A stretch of 64,000 nucleotides of DNA, from assembly GCA_018857735.1 (NCBI GenBank), contig JABMCL010001079.1:672501-736500 (forward strand). The letters are read 5' to 3'. The stretch's first letter is position 1, and every line of letters begins with the position of its first letter. Source of the DNA: Alviniconcha marisindica. Its lineage: Eukaryota > Mollusca > Gastropoda > Provannidae. A model generated the notes under the pieces. The model made no database searches and had not been told where the DNA came from. It saw only the letters and a list, made by a program, of their open reading frames with translations. This document shows positions 26,576 to 60,902 of the stretch, piece after piece. The translations under genes were made by a program, and so were the position numbers.

Positions 26576-28983
26576 CACGACACACGTACATGATGAACAG
26601 CATTCTTCTGTCACCCAGACTGGCCATTTTATCTGGCACACTCTTCATGAGCCACCTGCTGATAGTCTCTCTCGTTGACTGTACAGGTCTTTCAACGTGA
26701 ATAACACATTTCCAAGAGAGCAAGCGCTGTACTGTGACACGTAATACCCACTGTAAGGGTGTGGCCCTTGGTGTGACAAAAGTTATGAGAGAAAGATATA
26801 GCTGGACTAGGCAGTCTTTGAGGTCAGAAAGCTTGCAATAATGATGATAGCAGACTAACGACAATTAAAGACAGAAAGCACCAAACAGCCCTATGGGAAC
26901 TGTCTTCACCAACAATCCTAGAAGTTTACATCTTGCAACATTTTATCTTCTGTGGATATGAAATCTAAACTTGGACTGAATAACTGAATTGTTTCTGAAA
27001 TGCAGTGAAGCAAACACTCAACATCTGTTATTTGTATGGATGTTTTGTAATGCCTCAAAAATTATACCAAACACCCTAAATGTTCACACACGTAAGAACT
27101 ATCTGAACTTATGTGAATGGATGCTGATGTTTCTCTATATATAAACTGAATAAAAAATAAAAAATAAACCCTATTTGAACAATACCAACAACAACAAAAG
27201 TGTATCTTCAACACATGAACTGCCCTACACCTAAAAGGATGAGTTGGGTTAAACCACATACACACACATCCTCTTTCTCTTTAAGCAATAACAGATGGAA
27301 ACATGATATGATGTTCAAACAATATATTTCAAATCCACCCCAAGAACTGGATATTTTGCGTATCAGCAAAGTATAAAGTAAACAGCACATAAGATTTATG
27401 TAAATATTTGCTGTACAAAAAACACACAAAAACATTAGTAAATGTATAAATATGGACGGATTAGGGCACTGCAAATATACAATGACAGATGTGTGAAAAT
27501 AACGTAGCATCAAAACTCCAGTTAGTCAAAAGCATGACACAACAGCATAACGATACTTGTGCATTAAAAAACTAGATACATCCATGACATGTTTTATTCA
27601 TGTAAAATAACAAGTAATTTTAATCCACAACAAATGTACACTGCCATAACCTTTTCAAACCAAAGCTGGTCTTAGGTACCGGCACACCCAGTGCCATACA
27701 GATTTCTCACAGCTCATGTACTCTCTTGCGGCTGCTTCAGTGATTTGTTAAGAAGGAAAAATAAGGCCTTTTCTCCAGATTTGCCAATGCAATGTTTTTA
27801 AACATATTCAGGAATACAATATGATCATAATTATGTTCATAATTCATTATTTTTGAAGGATTTATGCCAACATTTTTGTTGATCATACAAAATATGGTAT
27901 GCTCACCCTTACCAGTGAGATGCCACACTACAGAAATGACTGCTATTATTATCATCATTATCATATTCCCTGTTCCAGAACTTCAGTTCCTTCCCGGTCC
28001 TATTCTCTGGAATTCACATCCATCAGGGACACAGCACGAGCAAGAGAAGCAGTCTCTCTGCTAAAGATCCAGCTGAGCAAACAAATTATTTCTTGCCTTT
28101 AGCTTTGTCACTCAGACTTCAGGAAAATTTTACAGGGATGACAAATTTATCACAGTGCTTAACATCACAGAGGCACCTGAACTTGGGAACATTACTCAGT
28201 GGCTGGGGTTATGATAAAAATTTATGGGGGAAAAAGAAATGCAGGTATGATACTGAAGCAGCTCGATCCAGGTCTTTGAAATGAATACAATAAAATTTAG
28301 TTTTGTAGATTTATATACATATATATATGTAAAATAATTAAAAGTTGTTGCTATTGTGGTAGTCATTGTAAACTGTAACTTTATCATTTTTATTGCTTCT
28401 TAGGGTAGATTGAAAGGTTACAGGTTACAATGACCACCACAATACCAAGGTCAGATAGTTAATTCTGGCTAAGTGCCACCTTGGAAGAGAAAGCTTGCAC
28501 ATGCAAAATAAACATGAAAATTATATTACAAATATTAATATGTTCGTCATTGATACAGTCACATACTAAGAATGTTCACCAACATATACTGCAGCAAGCA
28601 TAGGCATGCACACACACAAATGTTCACCAACTTATATCATCTTCACTGCATGTTTTAACATGCAGAAAATCCAACAGCCAATTTGTTTTGACTGAAAAAA
28701 ATCTGTCTGTGATGAAATGAACATGATTTTAAAGAATATCCTGAGCATGTACACAGAGAGGCCAACACCCAATAGCCTATGTCATATTTCTAATGTTTCA
28801 AAGACATATATTTTAATGACAACACCGTAAAATGATAACCTACTTTGCAGGTACCTGATACAGTCACATGCACATGTGAAATGTTCTGATGGACAGACTG
28901 GTATTGCACAAAGATTCAATTACGTTAAATTCTTGCAAATGATACTGTGGTTTCAGCAGCTTGAGTTTCAACTAAAGAAAAAT

Positions 28984-29060
<77 letters not shown>
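28984..29060 (+). repeat. (AC)n-(AT)n-(AC)n tract
   Basis: AC repeats flank a short ATATATATA. Located downstream of the candidate NPHP3 poly(A) signal. Confidence 0.9.
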
Positions 29061-29200
29061 CACACTCAGCTTCAAAAGCAAGGAAATGTATCAAAATATG
29101 AAAGACTTTCTGGTGGTGTCCCATCCATGGCCATTCTCAACCCCAAGACACATTGTGCATAGAAAACAGAAAGCTGACAAACAAAATTCATGAGACTGAT

Positions 29201-29206
29201 TTTATT
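29201..29206 (-). terminator. Candidate polyadenylation signal of NPHP3
   Basis: AATAAA on the minus strand, about 550 nt after the stop codon, followed within 60 nt by U-rich and GU-rich sequence. It would give a 3' UTR of roughly 0.55-0.6 kb. Other AATAAA hexamers occur further on, so this is only the nearest plausible one. Confidence 0.4.
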
Positions 29207-29751
29207 CAGCAATAATCCTTCCAACATTAAAAATGTTGGACCAATTCTTCACACTGGAAATCTTTTAGCAGTATTGTATATTTGGATATATATATAAAAC
29301 AATTATTCCCATCAATCACACTGACTTTCCATTCACACTTTACCTCAAAGACCTTCAGAAGAAAAAGAAAAATTAATGGCGCATACTCTTTTCTGCTGCC
29401 CTGATTCACTTTCACTTGCTATTTTGTCTTTCTCTCAGTCCCTTTTGCTAACACAAAATCATGCCTGTTGAAGGCAGATTCTTAGACAAAGCAGAGCATG
29501 AAGGAAGTGGCTGGTGACTGCAACTTTAATACTCAACATCTAACGCACAAGACACACATTACACGATACCCTGTATATTAATTATCACACAATTTAACTA
29601 CTGTACTGCTGGGTACTGAATATTATCACTGAAAACAGTGGACTTTACTTGGCACATGATGGGCAACTTTTAACAAAACAATGCAACACAAATGCAATAG
29701 TGAAGTAACTGAAAAACTGAACTGTGCAAGACGTGAACAGTATGAACATGT

Positions 29752-52370
<22,619 letters not shown>

Positions 52371-53110
52371 GATGGCAGACTGTGCTGTTGTTAAAAACTG
52401 CAGCAAACTCTGAAATGTCTGGGAATCTGAGTGACACTGGCAGTATCAGCTGAACAAGTCCAAAACATAAATCTCAAAAACTTTCCCTGAAACACAGTTT
52501 ATTATGTTCGGGTAGGTAGGTAGTGTTGCTTAATGTCCTCAGATGTCAGTTGACATATTAGGGACAAGCTGAGACCAATGCCGAAGCATGGTTCAATATA
52601 GCTTTACATCCACGGAAACCAGAAGGCTCGTTAGGACGGACAGCCCAGGACGGCCACCTCAACTCTCACACAGCTCCTGAACTATGTATTATGTTCGGGC
52701 ACACAAAATACGTATATTTTGCCATGTCGTCTGCGAGAGGTTCGGTGCCGTTCTTGTTTGCTGATGCAGTTGCTGAAAATTTGACAGATTCATACATCAT
52801 CTTGGTGGCGATTTATCAGTTCATGTACATACGTCGACCTGTCTATGTGAACCAAAATATGAAGCACACACATTGTCCACTGTGGGCGCTTTTCGGAGTT
52901 CTCTTCCATCTCGAGCTTCTCTAACAACCAAAAGTCACGGCCGGAAGTGCGGAGAGAAAAGTCAGCCTCATCATAGTGACATCATTTTCGTATTTCGGTC
53001 AGAAAGTCGGGTAGAGTTTTTTGGGAAGCGCTGCTTATTCTGGAGGCCAAACCATAAAGATGCTTCAAGAATGTTGTGCAGAAAGGTTCTGTCCTCGCGG
53101 CTGGGGTTAA
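52371..53110 (-). promoter_or_regulatory. Probable NPHP3 5' leader and promoter region
   Basis: Sequence immediately 5' of the start codon. No TATA box is obvious. A CCGGAAGTG ETS-type motif lies at 52941-52949. I did not find a convincing X-box (RFX site), which is common in ciliary genes. A SINE with target-site duplication interrupts the region at 52513-52686. An AG at about 52416 could be an acceptor for a 5' UTR intron. The transcription start is not determinable from sequence alone. Confidence 0.35.
52500..52699 (+). mobile_element. SINE-like element (family B) with 13-bp target-site duplication
   Basis: About 175 bp with the family-B signature: TTAATGTCCTCAGATGTCAG, then GACATATTAGGGACAAGCTG, then TTTACATCCACGGAAACC and CACACAGCTCCTGAACTATG. 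It is flanked by identical copies of TATTATGTTCGGG at 52500-52512 and 52687-52699. It sits only about 130 bp upstream of the NPHP3 start codon. Confidence 0.8.
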
Positions 53111-54925
53111 AATAAGGGGCGATTTGGGTCTTGGCTTGCATGACGGTCCCCGTTTAAGCCGCAAAGCCCGTCTATTTTAGCCGGGGCCTCTTTGGGCGCA
53201 ATTGGCTCTGTGTGGATTTTGTTGTGGCTTGGGTGCCACTTAAATAACAACAAACAGTTAAAGGGTTAAAAATATTTACAGGGTTCATGGGCATAGGGCT
53301 GTGGGAGTTGGCTGCAGGTTGTGGAGGCTGCTGCCAAGCCGGCTGGTTCGGCCGCGGGCCAAAACGACTGAATTGCTGAGGTGATGGCAGTCGGAAGATG
53401 GTCCCAGTGACTTATGGAACGGGGAAAGAAGGTGTTAAACAGGACAGGATGATTGGTAACGTTGTGTTCCGGCTCTCGTCCTGCGGTCTGCGTGTTGGCA
53501 GACGGCTTAGTGTTGAGGTTGATGTTGACCAACGGCCGCTGCTGCGGCCGCGGGTCCGGCCGGCGGTACAGCATCTGTAGTCAGTTGTGGAGCCTGCGGC
53601 GTTCAAGGCTGTTTCATGAGACTGTCGAGCGGCGATTGTTCTTCTGCTGTGCCTAACTTGTAAGTGCCGAATCAGTTGTAAGTCCGAATCACTGACCGAC
53701 TTCCGGCTCTCAGGCCCACAATCAGTATTAAGTTGTTTAAGGCCTAGATCTAATGCAAGAGTCAGTGGAGAGAGAACTGCAACACTAAATGAATCTGAAT
53801 GGACTGCAAAGGTAGACATTAAAAAGGACTGATTCCTGGCTCGGAATGACTCGACTCGAATGGGCACCCTTTGACCGGCGCTGCGGCATCACTGACCAGT
53901 GAGTCAGTCAGTCACTGACGGCGGCACATGATGACCCGGTGAGACCGCCCGCTGGGCCCATCCGCTTGGCCAGTCGTAAAATTCTGATCGGTAGTCAAAT
54001 AAACTGAGAATTTTGTTTCGAGATCAGTCTTGTAATAATAATTATCTTGAGCTACCGCCGGGGACCATGTGATTGACGCGGCTACGCCATTCAGTTCCGG
54101 CCGAGGCCATCAGTGTCAGTGACTGACCGGCCGCAGCGGCTATTCAGACTGGCCGAAGATCATGTCAAGCTCATCATCAAGTCAGTCAGTTATGATCTTT
54201 GCTGACATCGAGAGGCGGCTGGGCCCTTGTTGAACTTCTATGTCCGCAGTACCCACTGCGGTGGGTTAAAGAGTCAAGGCGAAGTTCAATCTGACTGATG
54301 CAGGCTGTGGACGTAAAGCATCATGTACTCAATCTGATTCGCCTGTTCAGTACCGAATCGCACACTGACTAGCCGGACTAGCTGTCCAACTCGTTTCAGT
54401 AGTGGAACCGGGCTGGAGGCGCGGCCGCGGCCCGGCGGGCGGTGGCGGGAGAGTGGGGAGGGGTCGCCAAGGCGAATATAGTATACGTTAGTTTAACTGA
54501 CCGAACTCAGAGCAGAACTACACCGAAAACGACAAAACCTTCCTCTTCTTCAGTTCAGTTATGCAGCTGCAAAACTCGTTTGAAATTTAACTCGACTCAG
54601 CCTGGTGCTCCGTCACGTCGCTGCAACGACTAACTGACTCGACTCAATGGTAGGGGCACCCGGCACGGCCGGGTTTTTCGGCTCAGTCAGTCGTTCGGTG
54701 CGGCAACTCCGACGGAAGTTGATTTTCTCTGTCGGCGCTGCAAAACCGTTCAGTTCCCATTTTTGCAGCTGCAGGCCGCAACTCAAACCAGTGAAGGTGT
54801 CAGGTGCACCCGTTTGCTCCGTCCCCCTCGGAAAAGAAATCTGTGTGTTCAGTTCTGTTCAGTCGGCAATAGCGCAAATGATGGTGCCCGAGTGCTGCAA
54901 CAAACCGATTGAGTTGCGCCGAATT
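53111..54925. other. GC-richer upstream block, no gene recognised
   Basis: Contains many CAGT/ACTG words (for example GTGAGTCAGTCAGTCACTGA near 53899) and CpG-rich stretches (53530-53570, 54410-54450). Both strands have open frames of up to ~150 codons with low-complexity composition and no recognisable domain. Confidence 0.5.
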
Positions 54926-55253
54926 AAGTAAACATGGTGCTTAACGTCCACAGAAACTGTACGGCTTATTAGGGACGGGGAGAAGGGGGGGAGGGGGTAT
55001 GGAGGTGGGGGAAGAGGGAGATTATATACCTATCGCTACATTGTCACCACCAGAATGACTTCTCACGGCATTAAGATGGGCAGCGATGAGAGCCATTTTA
55101 ATGTTTCAGTAGGAAATGATGGACAAAGTCGCAAGACAATGTCCACAAACCACAACCTTTTTGAAGAGAAAGGAGAGCCGAAGCGGTACCGAACCGAGGT
55201 CCTTCCGCTTACCAGCCTAACGCCTTACCGCTAGGCCAAACCGGCTCACCGTT
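54926..55253 (-). mobile_element. tRNA-derived SINE, family A, full length
   Basis: On the minus strand it starts GTGAGCCGGTTTGGCCTAGC with an RNA polymerase III A box (TGGCCTAGCGGTAAGG) and B box (GGTTCGGTACC-type). The 5' GAGCCGG can pair with CGGCTC after the B box, like a tRNA acceptor stem. It ends with ACGTTAAGCACCATGTTTAC. Confidence 0.85.
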
Positions 55254-55296
55254 GCGGCAACATGTGTACTCAAAAGAGTTGCGGCAGACGCCCGCG

Positions 55297-55478
55297 TTTC
55301 ATAGTTCAGGAGCTGTGTGAGAGTCGAGGTGGCCGTCCTGAGCTGTCCGTTCTAACGAGCCTTCTGTTTTCCGTGGACGTAAAGAATTATTGAACCGTGC
55401 TTCGGCATTGGTCACAATTTGTCCCTAATATGTCAACTGACATCTGAGGACATTAAGCATCACTTCATCATCATCAGC
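55297..55478 (-). mobile_element. SINE-like element, family B (reverse)
   Basis: Reverse-complement copy ending with ACATTAAGCATCACTTCATC. Family order is preserved. Confidence 0.75.
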
Positions 55479-55537
55479 CCGCGGCCATCCCCGGCCGCCG
55501 GGCCATCCGCCACTCTAAATCTTACGCTTTCTTTCCT

Positions 55538-55950
55538 GGTGCTTTACGTCCACAGAAACCATAAGGCTTATTAGCGATGGGAGAATGGAGGTGGTTGAGT
55601 GTTGCTTTACGTCCACAGAAACCGTAGGCTTATTAGGGACGGGAGCCCAGGACGGCCACCTCGACTTTCACACAGCTCCTGAGCTCTGGAATGGAGGCGG
55701 GGGAAGAGGGAGATTATATACCTATCGCTACACTGTAACCACCAGAACTGATGACTCCTGTATTAAGACGGGCAGCGATGAGAGCCATTTTAATGTTTCA
55801 TTAATTGTGAGGGGCTGACAAAGTCACAAGACAGTGTCCACAAACCACAAGCTTTTTGAACAGAAGGGAGAGCCGAAGCGGAATCGAGCCGAGGCCCTTC
55901 TGCTTACCCGCGGCCTAACGCCGTACAGCTAGGCCAAACTGGCTCACAAG
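55538..55950 (-). mobile_element. SINE family A interrupted by a family-C unit
   Basis: Family-A tail (55540-55590), then a family-C unit (55598-55688), then family-A body and head to 55950. Relative to other copies it has small insertions, for example CTGA within AGAATGACTCC near 55746. Confidence 0.7.
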
Positions 55951-56987
55951 ATCTTATACATGATGAAGCCTAATCACATTTTAAGTTAAAAAAACGGCCG
56001 GCCAGGCATCCAATCACTGAGGCTTAAAAGCTCCAAGGACGATGGTGATCATTGACATCGGAAGAAGAAAAAACAAAAACAAAAAACGTGACCGCCTGGC
56101 ATGCTAGGATTGGGGTGTGGCCAGGTCCAATTAGTCTGAGTCATCACACACTCACATATATGTAGGCCTATGCCGTGACACACGGACGCATGCACGCACA
56201 TACGCATGCACTGACACGCACAGTAGTACCGCTTTGATTGATCAGTTTTTCATTGGGACATGGTAACTGACTTGACGAGTCTCATGCGGCTCACGGCACA
56301 TGTTTGTCAGGAACGTCTTGTGTGAATGTGACTTTGCTCTCTAACCCCCAGGGGCAAGAAGCTCAATAAAACCCTGAAACCTTGGGAGCTGCATTCTCAG
56401 TAATCGGAAAAACTTTTGTTGCGCGTGTATTAGCGGCTACAGATACCGGTTATGCATCCCATCCATTCAACGTGTAAAATAGGGGGAAAACATCCAACAC
56501 ATGTTCATGGTTGAGGCAGGTCGCCCATCATGCCGCAAGTTCGGTCTGGCCGCAGTCAGGCGCCAGGCGCGGTGACTGACGAAACTGTAACACTGTTGCG
56601 TGTCAGGTGACCAATAGCATGTATGTGCAGGGGGATGATCTTGATCTTGATCTCGATATTTACGCTGCTTAAACATCCAGTAGTCTGGCTTAGTGCAGCG
56701 GAATAGTGACTGCGCGTTGCGGCCTGATCAGTTGTGTTGCGTGGCCGCTTACTAGGGCGTTGAACCGCTGGACAGACTGAGGCGGCGTGGCCGACTGTGG
56801 TGGCTGGAAAGTAGTCACGGAACACCTCAGTCAAGTTTCTCCATTTATTTATACAAGGACCAACCTCGGGACAAAATCACAGGAACCTCAGAACAGCAAG
56901 CGGCCATCAGCTGCAACAACGCATGCCTCACCCGGCCAGACTGCTGTGTCAGATCGTCGAGAAATACTTCGAAAGCCCAGTGAATAC

Positions 56988-57170
56988 AGATGACGATGAT
57001 GTAGAGCTTAATGTCCTCGGATGTCGGTTGACATAATTTATTAGGGACAAACTGTGGTCAATGCCTAAGCATGGTTCAATGTTGCTTTACGTCCACAGAA
57101 ACCATAAGGCTCATTAGGACGTGGAGCCCAGGACGGCCACCTCGACTTTCACACAGCTCCTGAATTGCCA
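56988..57170 (+). mobile_element. SINE-like element, family B
   Basis: Contains TTAATGTCCTCGGATGTCGG, then the ACGTCCACAGAAACC and CACACAGCTCCTGAA modules. Confidence 0.7.
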
Positions 57171-57485
57171 GCGAATATAAAAATAGTGCCGTCAACAAGT
57201 ACACCCTACACTATAGTCATGAGAACCATAATCTTTATACAAGTAAGTAAGTAAGTTGGTGTTTTACGCCCCGTCAACCTTTGATACAAAATGCAGCCTG
57301 GTCTTATACATAACTAAATAAAATTTAAAAAACAATGAATGTTCAGGATATAAGCATACACTGAAATTAGTAATAAAGCAGTAACATTAATGCGACAGCT
57401 AAAAGGCAAAAGCGCGGGAAATCCCAAGTTTCACAAACAACTTTGGAATCGCATCACAATGGCTATCACGGTTAAATGTAGGTAG

Positions 57486-57782
57486 TAAATATGGTGCATA
57501 ACGTCCACAGAAACCATAAGGCTTATTAGGGACGGGGAGGTATGGAGGTGGGGGGAGAGGGAGATTATATACCTGTCGCTACACTGTCACCACCAGAATG
57601 ACTTTTGCATTAAGGTGGGCAGCGATGAGAGCCATTTTGTTTCATGATTGTGAGGGACAAAGTCACAAGACAGGTCCACAGACTACAACTTTTGAAGAGA
57701 AAAGAGAGCCGAAGCGGATTCGAACCGAGGTCTCTCTGCTTACCAGCCTAACGCCTTACCGCTAGGCCAAACCGGCTCACGT
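57486..57782 (-). mobile_element. tRNA-derived SINE, family A
   Basis: Full-length reverse copy from ATGGTGCATAACGTCCACAG to the CGCTAGGCCAAACCGGCTCA head. Confidence 0.85.
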
Positions 57783-57844
57783 TATCACGGTTAGAGCCAT
57801 GGGCCTGTAGAGATAGGTCCATGGCTGATGGTGGTGATGATGAT

Positions 57845-57942
57845 GAAGTGTTGCTTTACGTCCACAGAAACCCTAGGCTTATTTGGGACGGGAGCCCAGG
57901 ACGGCCACCTCGACTTTCACACAGCTCCTGAACTCTGGTGCG
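57845..57942 (+). mobile_element. Short SINE-like unit, family C
   Basis: About 95 bp: TTGCTTTACGTCCACAGAAA, then GGACGGGAGCCCAGGACGGC, then CACACAGCTCCTGAACTCTG. It looks like the 3' half of family B standing alone. Confidence 0.6.
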
Positions 57943-58002
57943 GCATGGTGCGGCTTAACGTCCACAGAAACCATAAGGCTTATTAGGGACGGAATCCATG
58001 TA

Positions 58003-58328
58003 AGTAAGTAAACATGGTGCTTAACGTCCACAGAAACCATAAGGCTTACTAGGGACGGGGAGAAGGGGAGGAAGGGGGTATGGAGGTGGGGAAAGAGGGA
58101 GAATATATACCTATCGCTATACACTGTCACCATCAGAATGATTCCTGCATTAAGATGGGCAGTGATGAGAGCCATTTTAATGTTTCAGTAGGAAGCGATG
58201 GACAAAGTCACAGGACAGTGTCTACAAACCACAACTTTTTGAAGAGAAAGGAGAGCCGAAGCGGTATCGAACCGAGGTCCTTCCGCTTACCAGCCTAACG
58301 CCTTACCGCTAGGCCAAACCGGCTCACT
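58003..58328 (-). mobile_element. tRNA-derived SINE, family A, near-consensus copy
   Basis: Reverse strand. Preceded by a GTAAGTAAGTAA tail repeat, ends with the tRNA-like head and intact A and B boxes. A second tail-only fragment follows at 58340-58400. Confidence 0.85.
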
Positions 58329-58467
58329 GTGAATCCATGGTTAAGTAAGTAAACATGGTGCTTAACGTCCACAGAAACCATACGGCTTATTAGGGACGGG
58401 CTTCCATGGTCAGAACCGTCGACCTGTATATAGGTCCGTGGTTAGAGCGTCAGTGTCAGTGTTTGAG

Positions 58468-58792
58468 AGCTGGTTTTGGCCTAGCGGTAAGGCGGTAGGC
58501 TCAGTGGTAAGCGGTAAGGACCTCGGTTCGATACCGCTTCGGCTTCGGCTCTCCTTTCTCTTCAAAAGTTGTGGTTTGTGGACACCGTCTTGTGACTTTG
58601 TCCCTCACAATTAATGAAACATTAAAATGGCTCTCATCGCTGCCCATCTTAATGCCGGTCATTCTGGTGGTGACAGTGTAGCGATAGGTATATAATCTCC
58701 CTCTTCCCCCACCTCCATACCCCCTTCCCCCCATTCTCCCCGTCCCTAATAAGCCTTATGGTTTCTGTGGACGTTAAGCACCATGTTTACTT
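58468..58792 (+). mobile_element. tRNA-derived SINE, family A (forward)
   Basis: Forward copy with the head at 58468, B box GGTTCGATACC at 58523-58533, tail ending ATGTTTACTT at 58792. The head contains extra bases (GGCTCAGTGGTAAGCGG instead of GGCTGGTAAGCGG). Confidence 0.85.
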
Positions 58793-58835
58793 TGCCACCG
58801 ACCTATATATAGGTCCGTGGTTAGAGCGTCAGTGC

Positions 58836-58892
58836 CCCGTCCCTAATAAGCCGTACGGTTTCTGTGGACGTTAAGCACCATGTTTACATACT
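58836..58892 (+). mobile_element. SINE family-A tail fragment
   Basis: GTCCCTAATAAGCCGTACGG then TTTCTGTGGACGTTAAGCAC and a TTTACATACTTAC tail, without the body. Confidence 0.65.
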
Positions 58893-59113
58893 TACTTGCG
58901 TCAGTGTCAGCGCCACGTAACACCTACTTGAACGCATATGGGCGACGAGAGTCGAGGAAGAGCTGAACGTCCGGGAAAAGGGGTGGAAAACTAACTAGGC
59001 ATGTACACAAAAGTGCTTGGGTCTTGGTGAGCAGTTAGCGTCGCAAACTAGAAACAAATAAAAAGATTAATCTCTTGACTGGTTACACATGTATCAGTGG
59101 CAAAAATTTGATC

Positions 59114-59267
<154 letters not shown>

Positions 59268-59434
59268 TGTCAGTATAATGTGTGTACCTGCGTCTGTTTG
59301 TGCCGAGTGCGCGTGTTTATAGTGTCAGAGGGTCAATGTTGTTTTGTTGTTGTTGATCGCTTTTTATATAGCGCTATTCTCCGCTCTCGAGCAGACTCAT
59401 TGCGTTCGCATGTGATTTTACTTTTGTTGTTGTT

Positions 59435-59590
59435 GAAGTGTTGCTTTACGTCCACAGAAACCCGCGTAGGCTTATTAGGGACGGGAGCCCAGGGCGGCCA
59501 CCTCGACTTTCACACAGCCCCTGTAAATAAGTAAACATGGTGCTTAACGTCCACAGAAACCGTAAGGCTTATTAGGGACGGGGGTACACA
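59435..59590 (+). mobile_element. Family-C unit with a family-A tail fragment inserted
   Basis: Family-C unit at 59435-59524. A family-A tail piece with GTAAATAAGTAAACATGG follows at 59524-59582, after which the C ending CACAGCTCCTGAGCT resumes. Confidence 0.6.
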
Positions 59591-59591
59591 G

Positions 59592-59996
59592 CTCCTGAGC
59601 TTTGACTAGCTTTTTATAGCGCGTTTTGTTTTTGAATGTCCACCTAAGTGGTGTACTTACAGCGCTGACATGCCGCTAGTGCCACAGGAAACGGCTGCCG
59701 TCTCGGCGCGTTCTGTGTACACCATACAACTATGCACCATGTCACTTCATGCAAAGCCACATACGTAAGGTGCATGAGTATCAGTAGTTGTAACCTGCCA
59801 CCTGCACTGTTGGCAGCATGACCGAGATCTTTTACGTACTACTGCGGTAACACGGGGGTGGAACCGGATACCGAAATAAGAGTCGGCACAGAAAGCTGAC
59901 CCTGGAAAATTTTCCCGCCGCTCCTGCGGGGACTCGAACCCGCGATCTTTTAGTCACGAGTTTGGCGCTCCAACCACTGAACTGTCACCGCTCCCA
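59592..59996 (-). mobile_element. Second tRNA-derived SINE (family D)
   Basis: The minus strand begins GGGAGCGGTGACAGTTCAGT with an A-box-like AGTGGTTGGAGCGC and a perfect B box GGTTCGAGTCC in a GCGGG..CCCGC T-arm. About 320 bp of body follow, ending CGCGCTATAAAAAGCTAGTC. It is unrelated to family A outside the promoter boxes. Confidence 0.8.
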
Positions 59997-60271
59997 ATGT
60001 TGTAGTCAGCTTAGCGGCCGCGTCTCAAGTCCTTCCGCGGATAAGACAAAATCCCGAATTCATGCCGCGAATGCTAGCCTGCACGAAGAACCGGCCTATG
60101 ACAACGACCTGTCGCGCAGAAGACAAACGAACGAAAAGCCCTGGCAAAATTCTGTAGAAAATCAGTAAAGGCGGGATTGATTAACGACGATTGGGTCTAC
60201 ACTGATGATTTACCGCGTGAGTTACAAACGACAGACTTCCCTCTTAAAGTGTGACTGTAAGAGCAATTCAG

Positions 60272-60366
60272 CAGGGCTCAGGAGCTGTGTGAAAGTCGAG
60301 GTGGACGTCCAGGGCTCGATCCGTCCCTAATAAACCTACGGTTTCTGTGGACGTAAAGCAACACTT
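60272..60366 (-). mobile_element. Short SINE-like unit, family C (reverse)
   Basis: Reverse copy from CTCAGGAGCTGTGTGAAAGT to GTGGACGTAAAGCAACACTT. Confidence 0.6.
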
Positions 60367-60467
60367 CAACCAACCAACCAACAGCAAATCAGTGATAGAC
60401 GCGGCCGTCACTCAGTGAGGGCCGGCGTCTAGACTGCAGTCATCTTCAGCCGTCTCTCTTTCACTCA

Positions 60468-60645
60468 TAGTTCAGGAGTTGTGTGAGAGTCGAGGTGGCC
60501 GTCCTGGGCTGTCCGTCCTAACGAGCCTTCTGGTTTCCGTGGACGTAAAGCTCTATTGAACCATGCTTCGGCATTGGTCACAGCTTGTCCCTAATATGTC
60601 AGCCGACATCTGAGGACATTAAGCATCACTTCATCATCATCTTCA
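60468..60645 (-). mobile_element. SINE-like element, family B (reverse)
   Basis: Reverse copy from the CAGGAGTTGTGTGAGAGTCG end to ACATTAAGCATCACTTCATC. Confidence 0.75.
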
Positions 60646-60773
60646 CTCAGTTTGAGTTGAAGAGGGAGGCCAAATTATTTGAAGACGTAAAATGATCAAG
60701 TGTCAGCGAGTTCATCACACGATGGCGTTCTCGGCCAGGGACGTACTATATGTAGCCTGTTCGTCATAGTTTT

Positions 60774-60902
60774 GATCCAAACAGATAAAAGGTTCAAAAT
60801 AACGATATTATTTTATTAGGACCAAACGTTTGTTTTTGTCCTAATAAGTAGTTTTTTTCCTAATAAATAGCGTTATTTTGAACCTTTTATGTGTTTGGAC
60901 CT
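60774..60902. mobile_element. MITE-like palindromic element
   Basis: Arms TCCAAACAGATAAAAGGTTC and its near-complement GAACCTTTTATGTGTTTGGA enclose further complementary AT-rich sequence (AAAATAACG / CGTTATTTT, ATTAGGAC / GTCCTAAT). About 45-bp arms around a short centre. There is no coding capacity. Confidence 0.6.

Larger units (their letters stand above)
24963..29200. other. No confident gene; possible isolated exon near 25.7-25.8 kb
   Basis: 25700-26000 is relatively CpG-rich. The minus strand at 25711-25824 reads LVLCVTGSIVVFISFAVLAW then a polar stretch and ends at GAGAG|GTAAGTGAG, a strong donor. It has no in-frame ATG and no partner exon that I can identify. The remainder is AT-rich without features. 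Confidence 0.45.

Noticed and set aside
53412..53867. 151-codon minus-strand frame upstream of NPHP3
   Set aside because: Ser/Thr/Arg-rich composition typical of a GC-rich noncoding frame, overlapped by other open frames on both strands.
59900..59996. A genuine tRNA gene
   Set aside because: The A and B boxes and T-arm are good, but the 5' and 3' ends do not form a clean acceptor stem and the sequence continues into a SINE body.
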